Shown piece by piece: positions 54,951-63,484 of a stretch of 64,000 bases of DNA. The stretch comes from an uncultured Bryobacteraceae bacterium. Its GTDB lineage: Bacteria > Acidobacteriota > Terriglobia > Bryobacterales > Bryobacteraceae. The notes below the pieces were generated by a model. The model ran no database searches and was not told where the DNA came from. It saw nothing but the letters and a program-made list of their open reading frames with translations. Position numbers and translations under genes: made by a program. Where the stretch lies: positions 62,001-126,000 of the forward strand of contig CALKXJ010000012.1 in NCBI GenBank assembly GCA_938003835.1, in the 5' to 3' direction. Each line of letters opens with the position of its first letter. The stretch's first letter is position 1.

Positions 54951-57900
54951 ATGAAGAAAGACTTATTGTTTTGTCTTTGCCTGCTGCTCGGAGCCGCTTT
55001 GAGCATTCCGGCGCAGGTTGCTACGGGATCACTTTCGGGAGTGGTGACGGACCCGAACGGGGCACTCGTGCCAGGCGCCAAAGTGGTGGCCACCAACGAG
55101 GCCACCGGCTTACGCCTGGAGACGACGACGACCGAAGCGGGTCTTTATGTGTTCCCCACCCTCCCAGTGGGAGTCTACACGCTCACCTTCGAAAAGGTGG
55201 GCTTCCGCAAGCTCAGTCGGACCAATATCGAAATTCGCATCGCGCAGCGGCTCGACCTGAACGTCCAGCTCGAACTGGGTGACGTGGTCGAGACCGTCAC
55301 GGTGACCGCGGAGGCACCGCTGCTCGAGGTCACCTCGCCGATGCGGGGACAGAGCTTCTCCAACCGCTTCATGAACACCCTGCCGCTGTTTACCGGCGGC
55401 ATCCGCAACGCCCAGGCCTTTGTCGGCTACATGCCCGGCGTTTCGCGCGGTACCCCCGAGCTGTCGATCTCGGGCTCCGGCGGCCGCGCCTCGGAGGTGC
55501 TCATTGACGGCGCCAGCCTGATCATCCCCGAGTCCGGCGGCGTGGTCTTCAACTTTCCCGGCGCGGAGATGTTCGGTGAGTTCAAGCTGCTGACCAACAC
55601 CTACGATGCCGAGTATGGCCGCTTCGGCGGGGGCGTACAGATCTTCGTCACCAAGAGCGGCACCAACGAATTCCACGGCACGGCGTTCCTGAACATGCGC
55701 CGCGACATCTGGAACGCCAACGCCTGGGCCTTCAACGCCACCGGCCGCCTCCGGCCTAAGGAGCGCTTCAACGAGATCGGCGGCGCCGCCGGCGGTCCCA
55801 TCTGGATTCCGAAGGTCTACGACGGTCGGAACCGGTCGTTCTTTTACTTCACCTACTCGAAGGACCAGCGGCCGGTGACTTCGACCGCCGTGCTGTCGAC
55901 CGTGCCGACGGCGCGGATGCGACAGGGTGACTTCGGCGAGGCCCCTCAGTTGATCTATGATCCGGCCACGACGTCGGGAAACGTCCGCCAGCCGTTTCCG
56001 AACAAAATCATCCCCCGCAGCCGTTTCAGCCCCATCTCGGCCAAGTTGGCTGAAATCATTCCCAATCCGACCCGGCCGACGCTGGTGGGCAACTATGACC
56101 ATAACAACCAGAGCATTTACGATCGCTACATCTGGAACCTGAAGTTCGACCATGCCATCACGCCGAACAACCGGCTGGCCTTCACCGTGACCAAGGAGGA
56201 GGAGTCCAACAACGGAATCTTCGCCTTCACCGGGCCGCTCGGCCAGGGCCTGCACAACTTTCAGCGGCCGGATAACTGGCGCTGGAATCATGACCTGATC
56301 ATCAACCCCACCCTGATCGTCCACACCACGTTTGGCTACTCGCGCACCCGACAGATGTGGGACAACCCGCAGCAGAAGGGGTGGGCGAGCCGCCTGGGCT
56401 TTCCGGGCCTTTCCGGCAACCCGGACGCGACGCCGCGGATCCGCTTCTCGGGCCCGGACCAGCTAACCAATTACGGCGTGCAGGACGGCAAGGTGGGCAA
56501 CGGCAGTCAGATCAACATCACCTATCACTTCACGCAAGGCTGGACCTGGACGCGCGGCAAACACGAATTCAAGTTCGGCGGCGATCTCCGCCGGCTGCAT
56601 ACCACCTCGGATCCGATCGATCTGGCCGGCACGAACGGCACCTATGATTTCGCCCGCGCGCAGACGGCGCTGCCCACCAATCTGGCAGGCACCGGACACG
56701 CCTTCGCGAGCCTGCTGCTCGGCTTGCCTGATCAGGCGCAACGCATCGCCACGCCGGTGCTGGTCGGCAACATCCGCTACGGCTATCACGCCGTCTACTT
56801 CCAGGACAACTGGAAGGTGACCCCCAGGCTGACCCTCAATATCGGCCTGCGCTACGACGTGCCGATCGGCTGGCACGACAAAAACGGCGACATGTCGGCG
56901 GTCGACCTGCGGCGGCCGAATCCCGGCGCGGGCGGCCTGCCCGGCGCGGTGGTCTTCGCCGGCAAGGGCGCCGGGCGGACCGGCGAGAAGCGCTTCTACC
57001 CGACCGATTTCTCCAACGTCGGTCCCCGGCTGGGCTTCGCCTACCGGGTTCTCGAGAAGACGGTGATCCGCGGCGGCTTCGGCATCTTTTACCAGACGCT
57101 CGGCAACGGCGGCTGCGGCTGCCGGCTCGGCTTCTCCAATCCCATTACCTACGTCTCCGACGGCCTGAACGCCGCCATCCAGTGGGACAACGGCGTGCCG
57201 GCGCCCCCTGGCTTCCGGCCCCCGCCGCTCATCGATCCCACGGTTGGCAACTTCGCCGGCGACATGGACGTCATGGGACCCAACTTTGGCAAAGCGCCGC
57301 GAAACTACAACTGGAGCTTCAACATCCAGCAGGAGTTCAAGAACTTTCTGTTTGACATCGCCTATGTCGGCAACCGCGGCCGCGGCTTGAACTCGACCAT
57401 CGAGCTCAACCAGCTCCCGGTGAGCCGCCTGGCGCTCGGCTCGCTGCTTCAGCGGCGCATCACGGATCCGGCCGTCGTGGCCGCCGGCTTCACCAAGCCC
57501 TGGCCCGGCTTCCCGGACAACCAGACGCTGGCTCAGGCACTGCGTCCTTACCCGCAGTTTTTCGGCGTCCTGGACCGCAACAGCGGCCTGGGCAAGGTCT
57601 GGTACGACTCGCTCCAGACCAAGTTGGAGCGGCGATTCGGCTCCTGGCAGCTCATGGCGGCGCACACCTGGTCGAAGGCGCTGGCCGCGAATCACTACCG
57701 CCAGATCTTCAGCCAGCACTTTCAGGTCGGGGCCCAGGATGCTTACAACCCGGAGGACATGAAGGCGATCTCGCCGTTCGACCAGCCGCATATTCTGAGC
57801 ATTCTCAACTCTTATGACCTGCCGATCGGCAAGGGCAAGCGCTTCCTGAACACCGATCGGTACTGGGTGAACCTGCTCATCGGCAACTGGACGATCGCCG

Positions 57901-58370
57901 CCGCCCAGAACTACCGCAACGGCGCGCCGATCCAGATCTCGGCGCCGAACACGCTCGGCAGCGGCGTGCTGTTCAGCCGCTTCAAGAAGGCCAACCGCGG
58001 CCCGGACCCGATTCGCACCGGCGTCGATCGCACCACGCTCGATCCCAACAATCCGAACGTGCGCTGGTTCGGCCCGAACGCCTTCGTGCAACCGGGGCAG
58101 TTCGAACTCGGTACAGTGGCCTCCTACCTGCGCGAGTTCCGCCAGCCGCCGGTCTTCGAGGAGAATGTCTCGATCCAGAAGCGCCTCCAGTTCCCGGTGA
58201 GCGGCGACCGGACCGTGGATCTGCTGTTGCGCGCCGACGCCTTCAACATCTTCAACCGGACCAACTTCGGTGGCGTCGTCGCGGCGGTCGGCAATCCCAA
58301 CTTCGGCCGGGTCACCGCTCCGCAGCAGGCCCCGCGCATCATCACGATGGGGTTACGGCTAGAGTTCTAG
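54951..58370 (+). CDS. TonB-dependent receptor, Oar-like, with carboxypeptidase-regulatory-like domain
   Basis: An 1139-residue outer-membrane receptor. Signal peptide (MKKDLLFCLCLLLGAALSIP), beta domain about 25-110 (SLSGVVTDPNGALVPGAKVV), plug about 115-260 (VLIDGASLIIPESGGVVFNF, VTKSGTNEFHGTAFLNMRRD), then a barrel ending MGLRLEF. AAGGA lies five bases before ATG 54951; a GTG/ATG at 54894 would add 19 residues ahead of the signal peptide. It is the second receptor of this architecture in the window; substrate unknown. It is transcribed away from uvrC. Confidence 0.92.
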   Translation: MKKDLLFCLCLLLGAALSIPAQVATGSLSGVVTDPNGALVPGAKVVATNEATGLRLETTTTEAGLYVFPTLPVGVYTLTFEKVGFRKLSRTNIEIRIAQRLDLNVQLELGDVVETVTVTAEAPLLEVTSPMRGQSFSNRFMNTLPLFTGGIRNAQAFVGYMPGVSRGTPELSISGSGGRASEVLIDGASLIIPESGGVVFNFPGAEMFGEFKLLTNTYDAEYGRFGGGVQIFVTKSGTNEFHGTAFLNMRRDIWNANAWAFNATGRLRPKERFNEIGGAAGGPIWIPKVYDGRNRSFFYFTYSKDQRPVTSTAVLSTVPTARMRQGDFGEAPQLIYDPATTSGNVRQPFPNKIIPRSRFSPISAKLAEIIPNPTRPTLVGNYDHNNQSIYDRYIWNLKFDHAITPNNRLAFTVTKEEESNNGIFAFTGPLGQGLHNFQRPDNWRWNHDLIINPTLIVHTTFGYSRTRQMWDNPQQKGWASRLGFPGLSGNPDATPRIRFSGPDQLTNYGVQDGKVGNGSQINITYHFTQGWTWTRGKHEFKFGGDLRRLHTTSDPIDLAGTNGTYDFARAQTALPTNLAGTGHAFASLLLGLPDQAQRIATPVLVGNIRYGYHAVYFQDNWKVTPRLTLNIGLRYDVPIGWHDKNGDMSAVDLRRPNPGAGGLPGAVVFAGKGAGRTGEKRFYPTDFSNVGPRLGFAYRVLEKTVIRGGFGIFYQTLGNGGCGCRLGFSNPITYVSDGLNAAIQWDNGVPAPPGFRPPPLIDPTVGNFAGDMDVMGPNFGKAPRNYNWSFNIQQEFKNFLFDIAYVGNRGRGLNSTIELNQLPVSRLALGSLLQRRITDPAVVAAGFTKPWPGFPDNQTLAQALRPYPQFFGVLDRNSGLGKVWYDSLQTKLERRFGSWQLMAAHTWSKALAANHYRQIFSQHFQVGAQDAYNPEDMKAISPFDQPHILSILNSYDLPIGKGKRFLNTDRYWVNLLIGNWTIAAAQNYRNGAPIQISAPNTLGSGVLFSRFKKANRGPDPIRTGVDRTTLDPNNPNVRWFGPNAFVQPGQFELGTVASYLREFRQPPVFEENVSIQKRLQFPVSGDRTVDLLLRADAFNIFNRTNFGGVVAAVGNPNFGRVTAPQQAPRIITMGLRLEF

Positions 58371-58395
58371 CAGAGACCCATCGGCGCCACCACTT

Positions 58396-58446
58396 CGGCC
58401 CGGGCCGCCCAAACCGGGGGGTCCGGGCCGTTTGCTTCGCGCAAAC
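58396..58446 (+). terminator. Terminator candidate after the second TonB receptor
   Basis: CGGCCCGG (58396-58403) and CCGGGCCG (58423-58430) form a stem around a GC-rich loop, followed by TTT and by a second small hairpin, GTTTGC-TTCGC-GCAAAC (58430-58446). It follows the receptor stop at 58370 by 25 bases. Confidence 0.5.
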
Positions 58447-58613
58447 ACGAACCCGGCATCGCCGCCTCGTTGTGGTTTCGATCTCCGGCGTGCTACCCTG
58501 AAAGGGCGTTCAAGAATTCCTCGCCCTCCGTTTCATCCGAAGCACCTTCCCCAATCACCGGATGTAGCCGGGGCAGCGGATTCCTGATCGCAGAATTAGC
58601 AAAGAGGAAAGTT

Positions 58614-58817
58614 GTGAAAGAAACAGGAACTGTCAAGTGGTTCAACGCCGCCAAGGGCTTCGGATTCATCCAGCGCGATAGCGGCGAGGACGTCTTCGTG
58701 CATTACTCGGCCATTCAGGCGACGGGCTACCGCACTCTCGAAGAGGGGGCGCGGGTGAGCTTTGTCGTCAAGCGTGGCCCGAAGGGCCTGCAAGCTGAAG
58801 AGGTTTCTCTCGCCTGA
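58614..58817 (+). CDS. cspA: Cold-shock-domain protein
   Basis: A 67-residue cold-shock protein beginning at GTG 58614, with GAGGAAA six bases upstream. RNP1 is KGFGFIQRD and RNP2 is DVFVHYSAI. It binds single-stranded RNA or DNA and can act as an RNA chaperone. Longer readings from 58470 have an unrelated N-terminus. About 240 bases separate it from the receptor; much of that may be a leader RNA. Confidence 0.93.
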   Translation: MKETGTVKWFNAAKGFGFIQRDSGEDVFVHYSAIQATGYRTLEEGARVSFVVKRGPKGLQAEEVSLA

Positions 58818-58830
58818 GGCGCTGATGGCC

Positions 58831-58859
58831 GCCCCCGGCGCCGACGCAGCGCCGGGGGC
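58831..58859. terminator. Hairpin downstream of cspA
   Basis: GCCCCCGGCGC (58831-58841) pairs perfectly with GCGCCGGGGGC (58849-58859) across a 7-base loop, 13 bases after the cspA stop. No T-run follows, so it is a stem-loop terminator-like element. Confidence 0.6.
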
Positions 58860-58883
58860 CTCATCTCCGATCACAGAATTTGC

Positions 58884-58913
58884 TTGACGCGGGGGAGGGT
58901 TCCGCGTTAGACT
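58884..58913 (+). promoter_or_regulatory. Promoter candidate for the DUF72 gene
   Basis: TTGACG (58884-58889) and TAGACT (58908-58913) are 18 bases apart (5/6 and 4/6 matches). The predicted start near 58920 leaves a leader of about 29 bases that includes AAAGGAG. Confidence 0.5.
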
Positions 58914-58948
58914 GAGAGGCGAACAAAAAGCGAAGAAAGGAGCCTCTC

Positions 58949-59875
58949 ATGCCTGCACTCGCACCCGTCCGCTGCGGCCCCGCCGGCTGGGATCACACCT
59001 ACCGGCATTCCTTCGTCTACCCCAAGCCCCGGCCGCGCTGCTTCCATCCTCTCGAATACCTGGCGGAATATTTCGACCTCGTCGAAATCAACACCACCTT
59101 CTACAGGGCGCTGCGTCCCGAGATCAGCCGGCTTTGGGCCAGCCGCGTGGCCGCAAACCCGAGATTCCAGTTCACCGCGAAACTCAACCGTCAGTTCACG
59201 CACGAGCGCGTGCTCGAGCCCGAAGCGGTGGCCGCGTCCGCGCGGGGGCTCGAGCCGCTGGCGGAGGCCGGCCGGCTCGGCTGCGTGCTGATGCAGTTCC
59301 CCGCCTGGTTCCGTTTCACCGGGGAGAACCGGAATTTCCTGATCCGGCTGCGCCGGGCCTTCGCCCGTTTTCCCCTGGTGGCCGAGATGCAGCACACGAG
59401 CTGGATGCGGGAAGAGGCGCTAGGCGTGCTGATCGACTACCAAGTGGGCTTCTGTCACATCGATCCGCTGCCTCCGGGCTTCGCCCTGCCTCCCCGGGTG
59501 TGGCTCACCTCCAGCATCGGCTATGTGCGGCTCCACGGGCGCAACCTCACAGCTCCCTCACTCCCGACGGGGGCTTCCGGCAGGGGGGCCGCAGGGCGGG
59601 CGTATCTTTACACCACGGAGGAGCTCGCGGAGTGGAAGGAGCGCATCGAACATCTGCGGCGGTTTGCCGAGTCGGTCTTCGTGGTGATGACCAACGACGC
59701 CGGGGCGCACGCGGTGCTCAACGCCCTCGAGCTTCAGGCGCTGCTTGCGGGCGAGGCGCCCCGCGCCCCGGAGGCGCTCAGGCGGCGCTACCCGCGGGAG
59801 CTGGCCGGGTTCGCGAGCGAGGAGGCTTCCGCAGCCGGGCTGTTCAACCCGAACGCCTTCTGCGAGGTCGCCTGA
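58949..59875 (+). CDS. DUF72/YecE-family protein
   Basis: A 308-residue protein of the DUF72 TIM-barrel family: PVRCGPAGWDHTYRHSFVYP, LVEINTTFYRALRPE, FTAKLNRQFTHER, LMQFPAWFRF, GYVRLHGRN and VMTNDAGAHAVLNAL. AAAGGAG is six bases before the ATG. The enzymatic role is unknown for the family. It is convergent with the PIG-L gene. Confidence 0.9.
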   Translation: MPALAPVRCGPAGWDHTYRHSFVYPKPRPRCFHPLEYLAEYFDLVEINTTFYRALRPEISRLWASRVAANPRFQFTAKLNRQFTHERVLEPEAVAASARGLEPLAEAGRLGCVLMQFPAWFRFTGENRNFLIRLRRAFARFPLVAEMQHTSWMREEALGVLIDYQVGFCHIDPLPPGFALPPRVWLTSSIGYVRLHGRNLTAPSLPTGASGRGAAGRAYLYTTEELAEWKERIEHLRRFAESVFVVMTNDAGAHAVLNALELQALLAGEAPRAPEALRRRYPRELAGFASEEASAAGLFNPNAFCEVA

Positions 59876-59878
59876 GCT

Positions 59879-60697
59879 TCAGCGCGGAAACAGCTCCTCG
59901 AGTTCGGCGGGGGACGGCCGGCGGCCGTACTCGCACAGCTCAAACGCCTCAGCGTGACGGATGCGGGCGGCGCACTCGGCGCCGTAACGCTGGGAAAGCC
60001 TCTCGCGCACGCGAGGCGAGGGCGGCCGGGTGATTTTCGTCTCCAGCCAGGCCTTGCGCTCGACCGGAGAGCAAGGCACCGGCTCTCCATTCCAGTCCAC
60101 CCAGGGGAGCCATTCGTAAAACTGTGACACGTGGGCGTCGAGAGCGTCGACCTTTTTCTGCCAGACGTCGTCGATGGCGACGACAACGTCCGGCGTGAAA
60201 GCCGCCGGCTTCTGAAAGTCATCCTCGAAATAGAGAAAGACGGGATTGCGCCGGAGCGCCGGAGCTTCCGGGCAGATGTTCGGAACCAGCACCAGATAGG
60301 CGGAATCCTGCACGAGCTGGCTGGTGTAACGGTGATCGGGATGGTAATCGTTGATGCGGTGGGTGAGCACGATGTCGGCCTGCCAGAGCCGCAGGCAGCG
60401 GATGATCTGGAGGCGCGCTCCGAGATCGGGCAGGAACAGCCCGTCGTGGTGGTCGAGCACCTCCCAGGCGGCAATGCCGAGGCGGCGAGCCGCCTCTTCG
60501 GTCTCCGCCTTGCGGCGCGCGGCAAGCTCCAGACCGGCCAACCGCTGGTGGCCCGCGTCGCCGTTGGTTACCGAAACAAACTTCACCTGATGCCCTCGGG
60601 CCGCCAGCTTGGCTGCCGTCCCGCCAAAGTAGAATTCGCAATCGTCCGGATGAGCACCGATGGCGATGACGCGCAGGGGACCGTGATGTTCGAGCAT
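59879..60697 (-). CDS. PIG-L/LmbE-family deacetylase
   Basis: A 272-residue protein with the zinc motif VIAIGAHPDDCEFYFGG and a second motif THRINDYHPDHRYTS. The family removes acetyl groups from N-acetylglucosamine-containing substrates, as in mycothiol or bacillithiol synthesis (MshB, BshB), and other glycans. No bshA/bshC neighbour supports bacillithiol synthesis here. The 3' end is convergent with DUF72; it is divergent from the JAMM-fusion gene with a TACAAT-like -10 (60712-60717, minus). Confidence 0.88.
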   Translation of the reverse strand: MLEHHGPLRVIAIGAHPDDCEFYFGGTAAKLAARGHQVKFVSVTNGDAGHQRLAGLELAARRKAETEEAARRLGIAAWEVLDHHDGLFLPDLGARLQIIRCLRLWQADIVLTHRINDYHPDHRYTSQLVQDSAYLVLVPNICPEAPALRRNPVFLYFEDDFQKPAAFTPDVVVAIDDVWQKKVDALDAHVSQFYEWLPWVDWNGEPVPCSPVERKAWLETKITRPPSPRVRERLSQRYGAECAARIRHAEAFELCEYGRRPSPAELEELFPR

Positions 60698-60759
60698 GAC
60701 AACAGCTTGCCATTGTACCCCGCGCCGTCCTTTCCGTGTTCCAATATAAATAACGCCTC

Positions 60760-62517
60760 ATGCCGGCCGTGGAGGTTTCTGGACAGGAAGGCCTGACCGT
60801 CTGGCGGATTCCCGAACTGGGCCTGGAATTCGAGCTCCCCGTCACGCTGATTGCCAACGTGATCGCCGCCGCCAAGGAGGGATTCAACCGGCTTCCGCGC
60901 GGCGGGCTCGAGGTCGGGGGCGTGCTGTTCGGCCGGAGGGAAGGCGCGCGGATCCGCGTGTTGGCGGCGCGCTCGGTTGCCTGCAAGCATCTGCTCGGCC
61001 CCTCCTTCACTCTCACCTCCGAAGAACACGACGAGCTGGCGGCTCTGCTCGTCCAGGCCCGGCAAGATCCGCAACTGGCGGGCCTGATCCCGGTCGGCTG
61101 GTATCACTCCCATACGCGAAGCGGGTTGATTTACACCGACGCGGACGCGCATCTGCACAATCGCCACTTCTCGCAGGCCTGGCAGTTCGGACTCCTGTTG
61201 CGGCCGGAGGTGGGAAAGCCGACGCAGATCGGTCTGTTCGTCCGGACCAAAGAGAGCGAACTGCCGCTCCGTCCTGCCCTGGTGGTGCACGAGGACTCGC
61301 TGGCGGCCGAGGTCGCCGCGGGAAATGGGCGGCCTGAACACTCGCCGGAGTCCGGCCCGAGCGAGCCGGGCGGCTCCGGTCCCAAATTCCCCTGGCGGCA
61401 AAGATCCAAAGTTTTGTGGGCGGCCTCCGCGGCCCTGGCCGTGCTTGTGGCGGTCGCTCTCGGCTGGCCGGCCTTGTCCCGCGCCGACTGGGGCGCCTCT
61501 TGGCAGCGCATGGTCAATTACTGGCGGCCCGGACAAGGAACAGAGGGGCAACGGCCGTTCCAACTGGCGTTAGCCGCCGAGGGCGGCAGACTCACCGTCT
61601 CCTGGAACCCCGCCGCGCCGGGGTTTCAGAGCACCCGGGAAGTGAAGCTGGAGGTTCGAGACGGCGCCGAAGGTAGAGAGCTACCGCTCGACGCCGCCGC
61701 CGTCGCCCAAGGATCGCTGACACTCGAGCGGAACTCCGACCACGTAACAGTGACTCTTTCAGTCGCCGGCGGAGCAGGCGGCTCGCCGCATGAGACGGCG
61801 CACCTGGTGGGCTCTCCACCCGAAAGTTCCTCCGGCCCCAGCCGGCGGCCCGCCCTGCTGGAGGAGAAGGAGCGGCTGGAGACGGCTCTCAAGGTACAGA
61901 AAGCGGAGGCCAACACGCTCGCCGAACAGCGGGCTTTGCTTGCCAAGCTGCTCGAGTCACGCCCGGCACGTGAGCCGGCACCTCCCAAGCCCCGGCTCGA
62001 AGTGGCGGAGAAGGCGCCGGAGCCCGCTGCTCCGCAGGTGACCCTGGAGCAGCGTCCGGCGGCAATTTCGCCGGCGCCGCCGGCCGGCGCAACTCCCGGC
62101 GGCGCGGCAATGCCCGCGCTGAAACCCGCCACCGCTCCGAACACAGGCCGCCTGATCTGGACGGGCGCGCTGGGTCCGGGACGGGTTCTGACGATCAGCG
62201 GTCGCCAGGCCTCGCTCGGCAGCTTCACGGGCCAGCTTCCCGGCGTCCCCGTCCGAATTCAGGTTTTTCCGGCAGAGCTATCGAGCGCCGGGCTCATCAT
62301 CTACACCTCGAATCCCAAACACGCCGGCGCAGGTCTTGCCGAGCCGCCCGGTCCGGCAAACGCCTGGACGCGGACCTTGTACCGCTACGCGCCGGAGCGC
62401 GCCGACAGCCTCCAGGTGCTGCAAGCGCCGGCCGCCTCGAACGGGTGGCTGGCGGTCACGCTCCGCGCCAACGCGAATACGACCGCTATCGTTGTCGACT
62501 GGGAAACTCTGCGCTAG
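60760..62517 (+). CDS. JAMM/MPN domain fused to a transmembrane helix and a long C-terminal region
   Basis: A 585-residue protein. Residues about 25-170 form a JAMM peptidase-like domain with a complete candidate zinc site: Glu51 (GGLEVGGVLFG), His116 and His118 in YHSHTRSGLIYTDAD, and Asp129, ten residues apart. Then a low-complexity linker, a transmembrane helix at about 216-238 (WAASAALAVLVAVALGWPAL), a beta-rich segment, a coiled coil near 366-405 (KERLETALKVQKAEANTLAE), a Pro-rich linker and a C-terminal beta domain from about 455 (RLIWTGALGPGRVLTISG). The JAMM domain is N-terminal of the only helix, so it is probably cytoplasmic. Substrate unknown. A TATAAA lies 10-15 bases upstream. 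Confidence 0.8.
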   Translation: MPAVEVSGQEGLTVWRIPELGLEFELPVTLIANVIAAAKEGFNRLPRGGLEVGGVLFGRREGARIRVLAARSVACKHLLGPSFTLTSEEHDELAALLVQARQDPQLAGLIPVGWYHSHTRSGLIYTDADAHLHNRHFSQAWQFGLLLRPEVGKPTQIGLFVRTKESELPLRPALVVHEDSLAAEVAAGNGRPEHSPESGPSEPGGSGPKFPWRQRSKVLWAASAALAVLVAVALGWPALSRADWGASWQRMVNYWRPGQGTEGQRPFQLALAAEGGRLTVSWNPAAPGFQSTREVKLEVRDGAEGRELPLDAAAVAQGSLTLERNSDHVTVTLSVAGGAGGSPHETAHLVGSPPESSSGPSRRPALLEEKERLETALKVQKAEANTLAEQRALLAKLLESRPAREPAPPKPRLEVAEKAPEPAAPQVTLEQRPAAISPAPPAGATPGGAAMPALKPATAPNTGRLIWTGALGPGRVLTISGRQASLGSFTGQLPGVPVRIQVFPAELSSAGLIIYTSNPKHAGAGLAEPPGPANAWTRTLYRYAPERADSLQVLQAPAASNGWLAVTLRANANTTAIVVDWETLR

Positions 62518-62580
62518 AACCGGTCCTTCGTGGCCGCACCTGACTTTCCGGCCCGTCTGTTATAGTGAAATACTCCTGTT

Positions 62581-63426
62581 ATGGCATCGGAAAAGCTGCG
62601 GCAGATTGTTTGCGCGCACAGCCCGGATTCCGATGACGCTTTCATGTTTTATGCGCTCGCCACGCGGAAGATCCGGTCGAATTTGGTGCAGTTCCATCAT
62701 GTCCTCGAGGACATCGAATCGCTGAACCGCAAGGCGCTCGAGGGCGCCTACGAGCTGACCGCGATCTCCTTCCACGCCTACCCCTACGTCTCGGAGCACT
62801 ATGTGCTGCTGGCCAGCGGCTCGAGCGTCGGCGACGGCTACGGTCCGGTGGTGATCGCCGCCTCGCCGATGGAGCCGGGCGAACTCAAGGGCAAACGGAT
62901 CGGGGTGCCCGGCAGGATGACCACGGCCTATCTGGCGCTGCGGCTCCGCGAGCCGGACTTCGAGGCGGTGGTGTTGCCCTTCGACCGGATACCGGATCTG
63001 GTGCGGGAACGTGTCGTCGACGCCGGTTTGGTGATTCACGAGGCGCAGTTGACCTACGCCAAAGGCGGATTCCACCATGTCCTGGATCTCGGCCGCTGGT
63101 GGAAAGATAAATACGGCCTGCCGCTGCCGCTGGGGGCCAACGGGCTGCGGAGGTCCTTGCCGGCCGAGGTGCAGCAGGAGTGCGCGCGTCTGATGCGGGC
63201 GAGCATCCTCTACGCCTTCGAGCACCAGGAGGAGGCGCTCAATTACGCGATGCAGTTCGCCCGCGACATGGAGCCCGCCCTGGCCGAGAAGTTCGTGGGC
63301 ATGTACGTGAATCACTACACGCTCGATTGCGGCGAGCTGGTGCCGGCCGCCGCGCAGAAGCTGCTCGACTTGGGCTACGAAGCCGGCCTCATCCCCAGGC
63401 GCGTCTCGATCGAGTTCCTGCGCTAG
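62581..63426 (+). CDS. mqnD: 1,4-dihydroxy-6-naphthoate synthase MqnD
   Basis: A 281-residue periplasmic-binding-fold enzyme. The N-terminus SPDSDDAFMFYALATRKI and the central GVPGRMTTAYLALRL, VDAGLVIHEAQLTYAKGG and LPLGANGLRRSL are typical of MqnD. It acts late in the futalosine pathway of menaquinone synthesis. The family length is about 280 residues. A TATAGT at 62561-62566 leaves a very short leader; the ATG has no clear ribosome-binding site. It ends 58 bases before the HEAT-repeat gene. Confidence 0.92.
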   Translation: MASEKLRQIVCAHSPDSDDAFMFYALATRKIRSNLVQFHHVLEDIESLNRKALEGAYELTAISFHAYPYVSEHYVLLASGSSVGDGYGPVVIAASPMEPGELKGKRIGVPGRMTTAYLALRLREPDFEAVVLPFDRIPDLVRERVVDAGLVIHEAQLTYAKGGFHHVLDLGRWWKDKYGLPLPLGANGLRRSLPAEVQQECARLMRASILYAFEHQEEALNYAMQFARDMEPALAEKFVGMYVNHYTLDCGELVPAAAQKLLDLGYEAGLIPRRVSIEFLR

Positions 63427-63484
63427 AACGGCGAGCGGGCCGGCTGCGAAGTGGCGCTTCCGGCCGCGTGGGCATAATGGAGGT

